A stretch of 64,000 nt of DNA from Siphonodentalium dalli (Eukaryota; Mollusca; Scaphopoda; Gadilida; Siphonodentaliidae). The position numbers and the translations under genes are program-made. Below are positions 1-11,379 of the stretch, in pieces (position 1 is the stretch's first letter; each line of letters starts with the position of its first letter). The stretch lies in the NCBI GenBank assembly GCA_032622095.1, contig CP136068.1:11079729-11143728 (forward strand), written 5' to 3'. The notes beneath the pieces were generated by a model that saw only the letters and a program-made list of their open reading frames with translations, did not search any database and had not been told where the DNA came from.

Positions 1-164
1 ATGAGCCCTTTGATGCACTAAAAATAATTTTAAAAAGTCCAATAACTCTGCTGAAAATATCCGGCAGGCTGGACCTGGTTTCAACCGTTGGCGAACTCGT
101 TCTAGATACTGGTCATGTGAACTCATGTCACAAAAATCATTGAAATCATTGAAATCCATTTGTG
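1..164. repeat. Tandem repeat unit, first copy
   Basis: The first 164 bases resemble 906-1070 and part of 1076-1250. All share the run of words GAGCCCTGATG, AAATATCCGGC, TGGACCTGG and GTGAACTCAT. The hAT-like element at 173-904 sits between the first and second copies, so it probably inserted into a pre-existing tandem array. No coding potential is visible. Confidence 0.55.
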
Positions 165-172
165 CAAATGAG

Positions 173-904
173 TATGGATGCCACGATTAATCATATAATC
201 GATGAAACGTTGATAAAGCCGATAATCGATTACCATTTCCGTCATCGATTAATCTCCGTTATTTATTTTGGACGTCGGAAAATGATGAGTATTTAATCTA
301 CAACCAAAGGTTTAACAACATTTGAACATGCATCAGAGAGATTCTGACAACATGAGTATACTTAGATGTTACTAGTACAGGCTATCACTTATCGTATGGT
401 GACTGCTGAATGAAATTCACTTACTATCACAATTACTTAACTTGTTCTGAGTCCTGAAATTTCTGGGTGGGGGGGGCACCTTTGTGATTGTTATCCACAC
501 TCTGGAAGATTGCTGAAAGTTATAGTTTCTGTAACATTAGATTCCTTTTTTAGGAACTGCCGGCAGTCGTCATGCATTCCTATTTTGATATTGTTTGTAT
601 GTTTGGCTATTCATAACACTGAAATTAATGGCTATGTTCGTTCTAATAAACTCACAATTATTATAACCTTGACATCGCTGAGAAATGTGCTGGTATTTAA
701 TACATTGTACCCGTTACCATTACCAGTGGTTTATGGTGCACATTATTAACGTAAAAATTACATCAGCCGAGTTTTTAAACCAACACACAGCCAATAGGCC
801 ATATTTACGGAATACTTCCACTGTTATTGATATTAGGTACGATTAATAGATTATTATCGATTATTGACGACCGACTATCAAAATCAATAATCGTGGCACC
901 TCTA
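173..904. mobile_element. hAT-like non-autonomous DNA transposon, copy 1
   Basis: The ends are inverted: the left end begins TATGGATGCCACGATTAAT, and the right end read on the other strand begins TAGAGGTGCCACGATTATT. The flanking 8-bp words are CAAATGAG at 165-172 and GAAATGAG at 905-912, a target-site duplication with one mismatch. Eight-bp duplications are the rule for hAT elements. A second copy of the family with a perfect 8-bp duplication lies in the opposite orientation at 43279-43744, which confirms the boundaries. The 732-bp interior has no transposase-like frame. A 79-codon plus-strand frame near 510-749 has no recognisable domain and I do not call it a gene. Confidence 0.8.
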
Positions 905-905
905 G

Positions 906-1250
906 AAATGAGCCCTGATGTCATCTATTTGCTATATGGTAAATTCGAAAAAAAACAAACATAGTCCAGTAACTCCGGTAAAAATATCCGGCTGGACCTG
1001 GCTTGAAAATCATTCTAGGTAATGGTTAGGTGAACTCATACCAAATATCTTTGAAATTCATTGAGATTAGTGGAAATGATCCCTGTGAGGTCTATTTGCT
1101 ACTGTATTGGGTAAATTCGACAAACATAATAAACAAAGTACAGGTGAACTCATATACCACAAATCTTTGAAATCTCTTGACATTTGTTCAAGTTATGACT
1201 CTTACAGATTTGGTTAGGACGGACGGACAGACGGAGCCCATTCCTATATC
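906..1250. repeat. Tandem repeat units, second and third copies
   Basis: Two further diverged copies of the unit seen at 1-164. They share ATATCCGGCTGGACCTGG and GTGAACTCATA. The last part ends near 1230 in a run of GGACGGACAGACGG, a motif that also ends several other repeats in this window. Nothing coding was seen from 1250 to 1830. Confidence 0.5.
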
Positions 1251-1829
1251 CCCCGGAAATTTTCAAATTGGCGCCATTGGCGGGAGATAAAAATTGTTGC
1301 GAAATGTAAATCGCCTGTATGGTAAACTTCAGTTTTCTATGGAAACCCTTGGGTTTCCGTGCTATTGAGAAAAACGGTGTTAGGAATGTCGACAACACCA
1401 AAACAATATGCAAAGCAGACAAAAGTTGTAAACTGGTCCAATTTTCAGTCTGGAAAGTATCGTGATACGTATTGTATACATGTAGTTGCAAAAATCATAA
1501 TGAATATCGAAACGTGGGCATATCGTTGCAGCCCTACATGTATAGTGTAAATTAAAACTCACCTTTATCAACAAGTGTTGGTCTCAATGATATGATAAGC
1601 ACAGCATCTTAGTAAATAACACTGAAAGAAAGGAAAAGCATTTATCAATAAAAGAAAGTGATTTTTTGGGTATTCCGAAGGTTTGCTATTCTGAATGTTT
1701 TCTATTTTCTTATAATATATGGGTGTATTTGTTCAGAAATGCACATAAAAATTTACATCCACCACCCCCCTTGCGATGCAATTAGCGCTATAATGACAAC
1801 CAATTTAATATAAAATAAAAGGCCATCCA

Positions 1830-2160
1830 GCCACAGTGTGCCCAGAAAAAGTAGCTTCATTTGGGGCCAATTTGGGGGCGTCAGCTTTTCTAAAAAAAAC
1901 TAACAAGGACCCTAAAATCCGATACTAAATTTCAGAACAATCCAACCAGTGCCCCCTGAAATGGTGGATAAACTATCATACAAAAATTGACAGGATTCTA
2001 AGTCGAAAAAGGGCCATAACTCTCGCGAAAATGGGTGGAGCAAACCCATATTTGAACTTGACCTGTACATGTACGGTATGCTTTTGATCTATTGACCGAA
2101 ATGAAAGTTAAATATCATCATGAAACCATTTGCGGATGCACGGACGGACACTGGCTATTT
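1830..2160 (+). repeat. Dispersed repeat, inverted copy at 9800-10170
   Basis: About 300 bp, including the words GTAGCTTCATTTGGGG, CCACCATTTCA (read on the minus strand), AGTCGAAAAAGGGC and AACTCTCGCGAAAATGGG. It matches the reverse complement of 9800-10170 at moderate identity. No protein-coding frame explains the similarity, so I treat it as an old mobile or dispersed repeat of unknown class. The tail reaches a GGACGGACAC motif at 2138. Confidence 0.6.
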
Positions 2161-3432
2161 TAATAGACTCCTGAAAAAAAAATTTGGGGGACAAAAAACA
2201 TGTATTGGTCGGGTCAGCTGTATATGAATTGCATACGTGCCAGAAATTTTTTGTTCACACCCCCCCCCTGTATTGGTAAGGAATGCTATACAAAATCTAT
2301 CCACTAACCGAATGGGCGCAGAATAAAACTTTCTCCATGTCCTCATGGAGAAAGTCAAGCCCCAACAAGCCAAGACTGCAAAATGCTATAAAAATTTAAA
2401 ACATGAAATCGAAGCCTGGCCACTAGCGGAATTGAAATATAATGTGCTGGATAAAATATAGTCCCTAAATAGCATCGCTATTAATCTTTAATATCGTTAA
2501 AAATTAAAAGACAAAAAATTGCCACCTCGAATAGTAATAGATATAGAGTTAGTAATAGTATATGGGTGTCTAGCTCTGTTTGATTAGTTGGGTCCACCAA
2601 CTAATCGAGAGCGTCTACCGGTAGCTCTGTTAATATATTACATGTAGTTGGGTCCACGAACTATAAGGGGTGATGTGTGATTTCTGAAAGTACATGTATT
2701 CAGGGCGAATGTACTGACTGCCAAATTTCGACATAAGGCTAAGTGACGCCGCTGGTTTGTTTATACATCATTACATGTACATGTATATATTATAATTTAT
2801 ATAGCAACGAGCAAGTAACGGAAGTCAGTAGACAGTACGCAGGGTTTCCGCCAGGCCGGCTGCGGGTCTGTCCCACGGACCCATTCCCCCCGTTGTTTGT
2901 TGCATGAAATCCCACTCACACACAAATAAATGACGCTATTAAAAACTTTTTCAATCTTGTCTGTCGACAGGCTATATATCTAACTTATTTTTATTAATAT
3001 TGACAAAATGAAATCGACACAGTCCATCTCCCGAAAAAAACAATAAGAAAGAGCGTGTCAAATAGCGACATTATTGAGAACACCATTCATTTGAGCCATC
3101 TTACATGCATGGAGGATAAACACGAACACATACCCCCCCTCCAATATGGAGATAATTTTCAAATTCAAGGTACGGTCAATAATAGTTTAGTTGTCCCGCC
3201 TGGGTCCCCAAGCACAATAATCAACAACGCACATGTTCACATTTCCAGCCTTCATAATTGGCTACGGCAATAAGCATTGCCGAATCTATTTGCTGAAGCA
3301 AACTGGGCCACGGCATACTGTTGCCGTAGCGGATTGCCGAAGCCAAACAAACAATCTGAATTAAATTTAAGAGGGCTGCATTTCGAGGTAGGCATTGAAA
3401 TTTGAACTGAAGAGACAGACATAAATCCCATT
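2161..3432. other. Non-coding, no clear feature
   Basis: No gene is supported. The stretch has small inverted words such as GCTACGGCAATAAGC near 3260 and the matching GTTGCCGTAGC near 3323, a C run at 2262 and duplicated TAGTTGGGTCCAC words near 2586 and 2646. A 72-codon frame at 3055-3273 has no recognisable domain. Confidence 0.5.
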
Positions 3433-3514
3433 ACAAATTTAGCTCAATTTAGCTACATGAGCTCAAATGTCATTTGAGCTCATGAGTCATGTAGCTAAAT
3501 TGAACTAAATTTGT
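3433..3514. repeat. Imperfect hairpin
   Basis: The left arm starts ACAAATTTAGCTCAATTTAG and the right arm ends with its complement at 3514. The arms are about 40 bp and differ by one base and a small insertion. The right arm overlaps the start of the perfect hairpin at 3512-3600 by 3 bp. Confidence 0.85.
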
Positions 3515-3600
3515 CAGGTCGGGCACAGGTGCCAAATGAGCTAAATAGCTCATTTGAAATGAGCTATTTAGCTCATTTGGCACCTGTGCCCGACCTGACA
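3512..3600. repeat. Perfect 44-bp inverted repeat with 1-nt loop
   Basis: 3512-3555 (starting TGTCAGGTCGGGCACAGG) is exactly the reverse complement of 3557-3600 (ending CCTGTGCCCGACCTGACA). One base, G3556, lies between the arms. I checked all 44 positions and found no mismatch. Perfect long palindromes without a spacer are normally unstable, so this is either recent or actively maintained. Confidence 0.95.
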
Positions 3601-4429
3601 AGTATATTCGCATAGAGTCTGATAGTGATAGACTGTCACTATGCGCATTACAATTTACAAATTACAGTGATTACTTATAATATTATTAATTAAATATTAT
3701 TATTAATATAATAATAAAAAAAATTCAACGCAACGTCAAATATATCATAATGAAAATATGCTGTGAAACTTGATGTCAGCCTCAAAATTCAATTTGGATT
3801 CGGAAATTAATATTCGCTGGGTCACTTTTCCTAATTTCGATGGCAGCATGAACACTGATGAATCAGCCATGATGATGATGAAGCGATATTGATGATCTGC
3901 TCATAACTTAGTCATATCCATTAGAAAATTGGTTCCAATCCATAGTTGCAATAATTAGAATTAAGATTGTGGTACCAGCCATCGCATATGATATACATTA
4001 GGCCACCAATTCAATCATTGTCTTGAAGTTGTAAAGACGAGTGACTCATGAGTCCATCGTCAAAGTCAAAGACTCGGAGGTCAGTGATTCGAGTGAGTGA
4101 GTTGCGAAAGCGGGTGTACCGTGTTTCACTGTTCGTGGGAATACTGCGATTAATTCAAACTTCGAATTATCTAATTTTTGGAAACTCATAATTACATAAT
4201 TTGATAAGATTTTGCTGTAAAAGATACTCACAAACTTCGATTGGAATAAACAGATAGATAGATAGATCATAGATAGTTGTTGTTGTTTGATAGATAGATA
4301 GATAGTTTGGCTCTGGGGGCCTCGTCGAACTCGAAGGAATTAGCCGACGAAACTACGTGACGTAACACGTCAACGCACGAGAGATTCCACTTATGGTCAT
4401 AGCGTATGCCCATATATGGCGCATTCATT
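3601..4429. other. Non-coding, AT-rich
   Basis: This stretch holds an AT-only run near 3660-3720 and a GATA microsatellite near 4250-4305 (GATAGATAGATAG repeated). No gene was recognised. Confidence 0.5.
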
Positions 4430-4945
4430 CGTGAATTTTTATTTTCTGTTCGGACCTTTTTATTTATGCGCAGTGATCTAAAATTCAAAATTTGAACCTT
4501 ATTCGCTTGCTGTAAATAGAAATGCAGGATATGCAAAGAAATTACATCCATTGCCGATAATTATAAACATATAATTATTTTGTTTTATGCAAATAGTGAA
4601 TCTAATGACCCAAATACCTACAATACTGGGTACTACATTTTCCTATCCAATGTGACGAGCAGGTGCCGTTCGTTGATTCTGTTTTCTGTCTTATTTGTGC
4701 GTACTGATCTAAAATTCAAAATTTGAACCTCATTCGCTCATTGTAAATAGAAATGTAGAAAATGCAAATAAATTACATCCATTTTAAATTATTATAATCA
4801 TATAACTGTTTGGTCTTATGAAACTAGTGAATCTAATGACCCAAAAATACATAGATTACTGGAACTATATTTGCCTCCCTCATGTTACGAGCCGGTACCT
4901 TTCGTTCGTTCCATTTTCTGCAATATTATTTATTCTGATTTAAAA
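4430..4945. repeat. Tandem duplication of a ~240-bp unit
   Basis: The unit at about 4436-4670 recurs at about 4676-4912. Both copies carry GATCTAAAATTCAAAATTTG, TGTAAATAGAAATG, AAATTACATCCATT and GTGAATCTAATGACCCAAA in the same order. A third fragment begins near 4905 with CCATTTTCTG. Identity is roughly 80 percent by eye. Function is unknown. Confidence 0.8.
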
Positions 4946-5469
4946 ATCGAGATAATAGGTTCGGTTTGTTGGCTTTTAACTTTGGGAATGTTCCATCAAA
5001 CTTTTAGGAGAGAATACCGTTAGAAAATCGAAGTCAAACTCTAAATGTTAATTTGGATATAGAGAAATGGCTTTGGGGCCAAATATTTTTAATAATTTTA
5101 TAAAAAATGTAAACAATTTTTTTTATGCAATTCTACGTTTTTTTTTATAATTGTTTCGTTTTATTTACAATCGTAATTTTTTTGGCCTTTGAAGCATGGT
5201 ATCCCTATATAATTGAGTATAATTGACATATGCCGAAAAAATATATTTATATTTGCAATTGTATTTGCACTTGGGCACTTGATCAATCACACTAATTGTT
5301 GCTGTAGCGAGGTGGAACTAATCGATACAAAATGGCGGCCGTCGCCAAAAATAATTTTGTGAACCCCGCTGACCCTTCAGTTATGAATAAATTATCCTAT
5401 TATAAGTAATTTTATCTATGTTTAGATTGGCCGAAAAAGTCGATTAGTATATCTCATATTCGCATACGT

Positions 5470-5595
5470 ATACCCTGGTCGCTTCGCTTCCGCGGCTTCG
5501 CCGCGGGAGAGCGGGCGCTATAAAAATTATATAAAAATTATATAAAAATTATATAAAAATTATATAAAAATTATATAAAAATTATATAAAAATGA
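5470..5595. repeat. GC hairpin followed by 11-bp tandem repeat
   Basis: 5490-5506 reads CCGCGGCTTCGCCGCGG, a short perfect hairpin in a small GC-rich island (5476-5518) inside AT-rich DNA. It is followed directly by about seven copies of ATAAAAATTAT (5520-5593). The abrupt base-composition switch is unusual for this neighbourhood. Confidence 0.85.
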
Positions 5596-7117
5596 TATGA
5601 CGTCATAATTCACATGCATTTAGGTATAAACACCCACTGGGGTGGTTGCTATAACTGTTTATTCAACATCACGTGCTGCAATCCATAAATGCGGTTCAGA
5701 TTTCGATGTCCGGTTCAACATTATTATCATATGGTTCGATAGCAGAAATACTCAGCTTGGAATGTTATACCATACAAGTTTTACGAGTTGCTCTTGCTCA
5801 AGAATGGATAAATTTATAAACCTGATTTTTGGCGCATTAGTTAGAATTATATTTTTGCACAAGAACACACCACAAATATCGAACTGGACATCAAAAGCAG
5901 AACCGGATTGTATCGATTGCATAAACATAAGAAGTTGGTCACTGACCGACATTTGCTATTCTCTGGTGTGGTTTATAGGACTACCGTATGCAATGCCGAC
6001 TTAAAACTAAAAATTCACATAAACATCGCATGAAGCGGTCTAACCACAAACTCGGGTATTCGGTAATTCCAAATGTATGAACTATCACCATGATATCCCG
6101 GTATATCATTGTCAGGACTGTTTGTACAAAAGGTTGTTATTCTACTATGCATAAATTTGCTATATCATTGTACTCGGACTGTATTGCAATGTAATATATC
6201 AGTACATGTACCGGTATACTGTGTGCACATTATATACATGTAGGCCTACTTTCACTTTAGTATGTGTCATAAAAGACTCATGTTGTTAAATTGAAAAAAA
6301 ACATGTGTGAAAACAGAGAGAATACATGTACATGTGCCGGTACTATATACATCTGTGTGTGCTGTACTACCGGTACTATTCATGTACATGTACTACACTA
6401 CAATAAGAGAAATTTTAATTGATTCTGCTGCCCTTGTGCCACAGGCCTCAAACACGCCAAACAAGTATCTGTAGCCAGGCCCACCAGTACCAGGCTACTA
6501 GTAAATGAAGTACTGAAAGTCTCACATCATTAATCGAGCCCAATCTTAGTTATACTAGTCTCTTGTGTAGTTTGGGTTACTATTAATAAGATATTTAATG
6601 AATGTTTGGAATGTATGGTAGGATTCTTACCTGGATCAACATATGCCACGCACAACGCTGGTCATCATATCATCACCGCTGTTGGCAGTAAACCGCTCAT
6701 CGGGCTATAACAGTTAGAGTTTTCCATACCAGGGCTAATCTAATCAGTTAAAATTAGTCAATTTAGAGGGAATACCAACCAGTGGAAGACGTACATGTAT
6801 ATTCAGATATCAGTTTTCGAGAAAAACCCCATCTTAGTCGAGCGGACTTAGAATATCGGGGTAAACTTAAATTTCATTCAGCAACACTTTCACGGCAGAA
6901 TATAAAAATAGTACATTATAATCACTTACAGTACATGTACATGTAGCCCAAGTGCAGTGCTAGCCTATATTATATACTACCAACACTTTTGGTCAGTTTC
7001 TCGATGACTGACACTTGTAAACGCTTGAACGGGTATATAGTACATGTACATGTGTACCGTATGTGAATTAAATATCTTATTAGTGACACAACAGGAGGCT
7101 AGACATACATTTGTAAC
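5596..7117. other. Non-coding, rich in TACATGTA palindromes
   Basis: Many overlapping TACATGTA and ACCGGTA words occur, especially at 6195-6385, 6790-6800, 6935-6950 and 7040-7060. A 120-codon frame at 5642-6004 starts at GTG, matches no domain I know and overlaps an open frame on the other strand, so I do not call it a gene. Confidence 0.5.
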
Positions 7118-7119
7118 TA

Positions 7120-7281
7120 CAGTAATGCTCTAATTAATCGACTCCTTAACCACAGCAGAATTACGGGTAACTCGGGGAGAGCTTTCCGATGAATGGCAAC
7201 AAGCCATATATCCGACTAAATCCTGAAAAGTTACACATAATTATGCTGTGGTTAAGGGGTCGATTTCTTAGGGCACTACTG
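7120..7281. mobile_element. Mariner/Tc1-like MITE with TA duplication
   Basis: The 162-bp element begins CAGTAATGCTCTAA and ends TTAGGGCACTACTG. It is flanked by TA at 7118-7119 and 7282-7283. The subterminal arms CTTAACCACAGCAGAATTA and TAATTATGCTGTGGTTAAG are inverted repeats. A related copy of its right half is at 38870-38971. TA duplication plus CAGT ends fit the Tc1/mariner group. There is no coding capacity. Confidence 0.85.
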
Positions 7282-7700
7282 TATCTGTTTTAGTGCACAT
7301 CAAATTTATTTGTTGTCTTTCCTCTTGTAATTTGTCTTTGGTTGTGTTCGCCATTTCGATGGACAACTACATGTACTGACATCAAATGACTGAAATGAGT
7401 CAAAATTTAGCAGTGCAGCCAATTATATAGATAAACAGAATTAAATAGCATCCAAATTCCAAATGAGCATAAATGATAAAACAAACTTTATTGAGCACTC
7501 TTTTAATACTAGTAATTACAGCTACAATGAAAGCACCTAATACAAATTCTAAGTTTGGTAAAACTGTCTGTATACAAAGTTTATCTGGCCGTGATGAATA
7601 AAACCTATAAATGGGATCATATACATGTATGTTAGATAGCATTACATGATTATTTGAAAACACATATCCGTATGGAAAACAAACTATTTTACCACTGGCC

Positions 7701-7822
7701 AAGTGGTCCTGCTAATATGCTATGATGCTGGTGGTCCTGGTGAATTGCTATGATGCGGGTAGTGCAATTCATAGCAATTAAGCAGGACCCAACCGCGTCA
7801 TAGCACATTAGCAGGAACACTT
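7701..7822. repeat. Double hairpin (nested inverted repeats)
   Basis: Outer arms are 7701-7728 (AAGTGGTCCTGCTAATATGC) and 7795-7822. Inner arms are 7733-7753 and 7769-7789 (GGTCCTGGTGAATTGCTATG and its near complement). The outer and inner arms resemble each other, with the words TCCTG and GCTATGATGC in both, so a short hairpin seems to have duplicated in place. Confidence 0.75.
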
Positions 7823-8433
7823 GAACAGGGTATATTTACAGTGTCAAATCGAATGGGCATCTTTTAACAATATTTTTGAACAATTTCCTAGAAGTGTTCG
7901 AAAATTGAGAACTGAATTTATATTTTTTTTTATGAGGTTTCGATTGAAAAATTTCTAACTTAGCTCATGAATCAGGATTAACATTGTCGCACAGCTATAT
8001 TCTCTTTCCCAACAAAGTCTATAGAACATACATGTAAAATTACAGCTATGCTTTAATTAATCAACTCGCCTTATAAAGGTTGACCACCGGGTATTACTGC
8101 AGTATTCAGGCGTGTTCATGTGATCAACCGCAGTCAGTTATACCGCCGCAGAATGTGGTCCACCTCACATTTGCAGTTAGGCTGTATTGTTCATGCGATG
8201 TTTATATCAATTTTGTTTTAAAGTTGACATTGTAACCACACCAGAATTTTTTTTTATTGTTTCAAAATGTCTAGGTAGAATTCAGAATGTTTGTGGTAAA
8301 AACAATTAACTTGGTTATCACAGTTAACACATATTACTGTGGTAAGATTACCAGCGGATACCGCATGTCAACAGGGACTGCATGCTCTAATTAATTATCA
8401 GGTTTAACATGTTTATACTGGATACAGTTCATT
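7823..8433. other. Non-coding, diverged MITE fragments
   Basis: Short pieces such as TTACAGCTATGCTTTAATTAATC near 8040 and GCATGCTCTAATTAATTATC near 8380 resemble the ends of the mariner-like MITE at 7120. No gene was seen. Confidence 0.4.
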
Positions 8434-8437
8434 TTAA

Positions 8438-9370
8438 AGGTACTCAATCCGGTTCGATGATACCCATATAATCAGATTCCAACATCATACATTTGTATTT
8501 AGAAAGGCTGCTTCAGTTACGGTATCAGAATTGATTAATTGCCCTACAATAATGCTAACCACTGTCAACTAAAGTATACAATTGCCTGACATATGTTATT
8601 TATCAACATGTTGTTCTACAAAAGTTGGCCTTATTATCAACAGAAAGCCTCTTGATGTTAGAGTTATCCATCTTCATCTGAAATTTGGTCCGAGACCGTG
8701 GGCCACTATTAATTCTTGATCGTGAAAAATAGTATATTTCAAAAATTGATATCTAATAACTCTGAGCTTTGATAGGTGGTGGGTTCCTCGACTCGTACCA
8801 AATATCTTTTGCCTCCAAGTCCAAATAAATAGTAATGTGCGAGCATTAATTCAGGGGGCCCTTAATCGGACTATGCATCTTTAAATTCAAATACAGTTTA
8901 AAGATGCATAATCCGATTAAGTGCCCCTCATTTGCTATTTACATATACATGTATATGGAATCGGGGAGGGGGGGGTAAAAATATTGTAATCAAGTCGAGG
9001 GACCCACCTACATGTATCAAAGCTCAGAGTTATTAGATATCGATTTTTGAAATTTTAATATTTATCACCATCGATACTTAATAGTGGCCCAGAAAAATTT
9101 GACGAGCCGACGGTCTCAGACCAAATTGCGGATGAAGATGGATAACTCTAAAATGAAGAGGCTTTGTGTTGATAATAAGGTCAAACTTCGTCGAACAGCA
9201 TGTTGATAAATATAACGTATCAGGCAATTTTATACTATACATGTAGTTGACAGTGGTTAGCATTATTTTTGGGCAATTAATCGATTCTGATAACTGAAGC
9301 AGCATTTCTAAAAAAAATGTTGTTGTTGGAATCTAATTATATGGGGACCATCGAATCTGATTGAGCACCT
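8438..9370. mobile_element. 933-bp foldback DNA element with TTAA target site
   Basis: The left end starts AGGTACTCAATCCGGTTCGA. The right end, read on the minus strand, starts AGGTGCTCAATCAGATTCGA. TTAA flanks both sides at 8434-8437 and 9371-9374. The two halves are inverted copies of each other along nearly their whole length, with words such as ATGCTAACCACTGTCAACTA and TATTTATCAACATG in both arms and a turn near 8895. TTAA duplications occur in the piggyBac and Kolobok groups. The AGG ends fit Kolobok better, but this is inference. There is no transposase frame. Confidence 0.85.
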
Positions 9371-9404
9371 TTAATAGCTAGCTATATGAGTTATATACAC
9401 ATAA

Positions 9405-9790
9405 GGCGACACCAATTTTTAAGTCTGGTTTACGTACACCTCCTACAACTTTTTTTCCATTTCATGAAACAAAATTTAACTTTTTTGTCCCAAAAAAATT
9501 AACACGCGTACTGATGTTCATGTGCTGTCGCATCCGGTTCTGCTTATGATCATTTGCAGATCCATATTTTCATGTATTTCATGACAAGAAATGTCTTGTT
9601 TGGTTCAGAATTTCATTCGAAAAGTTTTTTTTCACAATTTTTGTAAAATTTATGTAAAATTTCAAGATTTACTTGATATAAATTGGGGGGACAATTTTTT
9701 TTATTTTTATTTTTTCCCTCCTGCATCTACTTTTTTTCTCCCCACATCAGCCCACATGTTCGTAAACCAGACTTAAAAATTGGTGTCGCC
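9405..9790. mobile_element. PIF/Harbinger-like MITE
   Basis: The 386-bp element has perfect terminal inverted repeats of about 30 bp: it begins GGCGACACCAATTTTTAAGT at 9405 and ends with the complement at 9790. The 3-bp word TAA flanks both ends (9402-9404 and 9791-9793). A 3-bp TWA duplication is typical of PIF/Harbinger elements. The interior is T-rich. A 61-codon frame inside it starts at a non-ATG codon and shows no domain. It lies 30 bp beyond the TTAA-flanked foldback element. Confidence 0.85.
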
Positions 9791-9799
9791 TAATAGACA

Positions 9800-10170
9800 T
9801 TTAAACTTTGAAAATTGTAGGTTTCCGGATGATAACTTCAGTTTGTGTGATCATATCTGAACCAAATGTGGTATGTAAGTTTATCAGACCAAAATACAGG
9901 TGAAGTTCGAATATGGGTTTGCTCCGCCCATTTTTGCGAGAGTTATAGCCCTTTTTCGACTTAGAATCGTGTTAATTTCTGGTTTCCGCATCATAATTTT
10001 AGTTTGTGTGATCAAATCTGAATCAAATTTGGTATGATAGTTTATTATCCACCATTTCATGGGACACTGGTTGGATTGTTCTGAAATGTAGTATCGGATT
10101 TAGGGACCTTGATATATTTTTCAGACAAGCTGATGCCCCAATGAAGCCACTTTTTCTCACATTTGCTGAA
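9800..10170 (-). repeat. Dispersed repeat, inverted copy of 1830-2160
   Basis: The reverse complement of this stretch matches 1830-2160. Shared words on this strand include GGGTTTGCTCC, GCGAGAGTTATAGCCC, TTTTTCGACTTAGAATC and ATGAAGCCACTTTTTC. It contains an extra internal duplication, because TTTCCGGATGATAACTTCAG near 9825 recurs as TTTCCGCATCATAATTTTAG near 9985. Confidence 0.6.
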
Positions 10171-11379
10171 ATAGTATCCAAAACATCAACATATCAAGAG
10201 CCATTAGACTGAATTAGATAAAAATATATCACTTGGGTCTGTTTAAGCTGGAAAATACTCAAAATTTGTATAATTTTCTGCTATTATATCTGCATACTAG
10301 CCTTTTTGCTGAATCGTGAATGCCGGTTATATTGCCGTGTGAAATCCTAGTACCAATTAACATTGGGTATGTACATGTATATAGCATACCACCTGAAAAT
10401 GGCTTGAATATCACATACCAAAGCGGGGTGGGGGTGTGTGTGTGACACCCTCCATGATCATAGTCTGTATTCTACAGGGTATGTTAACTGTTTCGAGTTG
10501 GTGTAATTAATGTGATTGTTTAATCTCTACCATCTGAAATCTCTTTATAGCATATTTTGCTATCTGATCAATATTGCTACTGAGTACTGATATAAAAAAG
10601 GATAAAGATGGTGTGTCTCTTTCCCAAATGTTCTGCTTACATGTACATTTGGGGTTTATGAGTCAAATAATAACAGACAACATGTCCTTCTATCACTAAG
10701 AAATAATATGTTCTTATGAACCAGGACAAAATATGACTATTTCTGGAGCATTACAGCACATTATTACAAATCTATATTTGTAAGCAGTAAGATAATGACA
10801 GGAAACATGTCCTCAGACTAAGAAATAATTTGTTGGTGTGTATTTCACACCACAGCTCATGTGTATACTCACATTAGTTTATGTCATTCAAAGGGAGAAA
10901 CCCATTTAGAAAGTTTAAATGAGACAAAACTACCTCACTGTAGATGTAGTTGCAAGGTACAACATGTACATGTATTCTGGTAAATGACATTGGAACTAAA
11001 ATAATGATTTTTGTGTCCACCGGTATGTCATGTACCGGTATACATTGCAACTACATGTACATGTAACTTGCCTAACATACCATATACATGTATGAAGAGG
11101 GACTTGCAAGTGTTTTTTAATCAAAATTTTAACCCAACTCTTGTTGTCAGTAAGTTTTAACCCATGCAGTTTAATGAGTTTATATATTTATATATTACAT
11201 GTGTTTCTATACATTTATTTTATCTTTAGTTAGTTTGTTGTCCTTGAATAAACTTGTATTGCTGCACAATCAGTTTCCTTAATGTTCTATTATACTAAAA
11301 CAACTCCATTGATAACAATACCCCTGCATCACATCAAAATCTACTTTATTGCCATCCTCATCATTTCACTTTGGTATCC
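10171..11379. other. Non-coding with a short duplication
   Basis: ACAACATGTCCTTCTATCAC near 10677 and GAAACATGTCCTCAGACTA near 10801 head two similar ~120-bp units. TACATGTA and ACCGGTA palindromes cluster at 10940-11095. No gene was recognised. Confidence 0.5.

Noticed and set aside
5642-6004. 120-codon frame on the plus strand as a gene
   Set aside because: It starts at GTG, has no domain, and a frame is also open on the opposite strand. Composition matches the surroundings.
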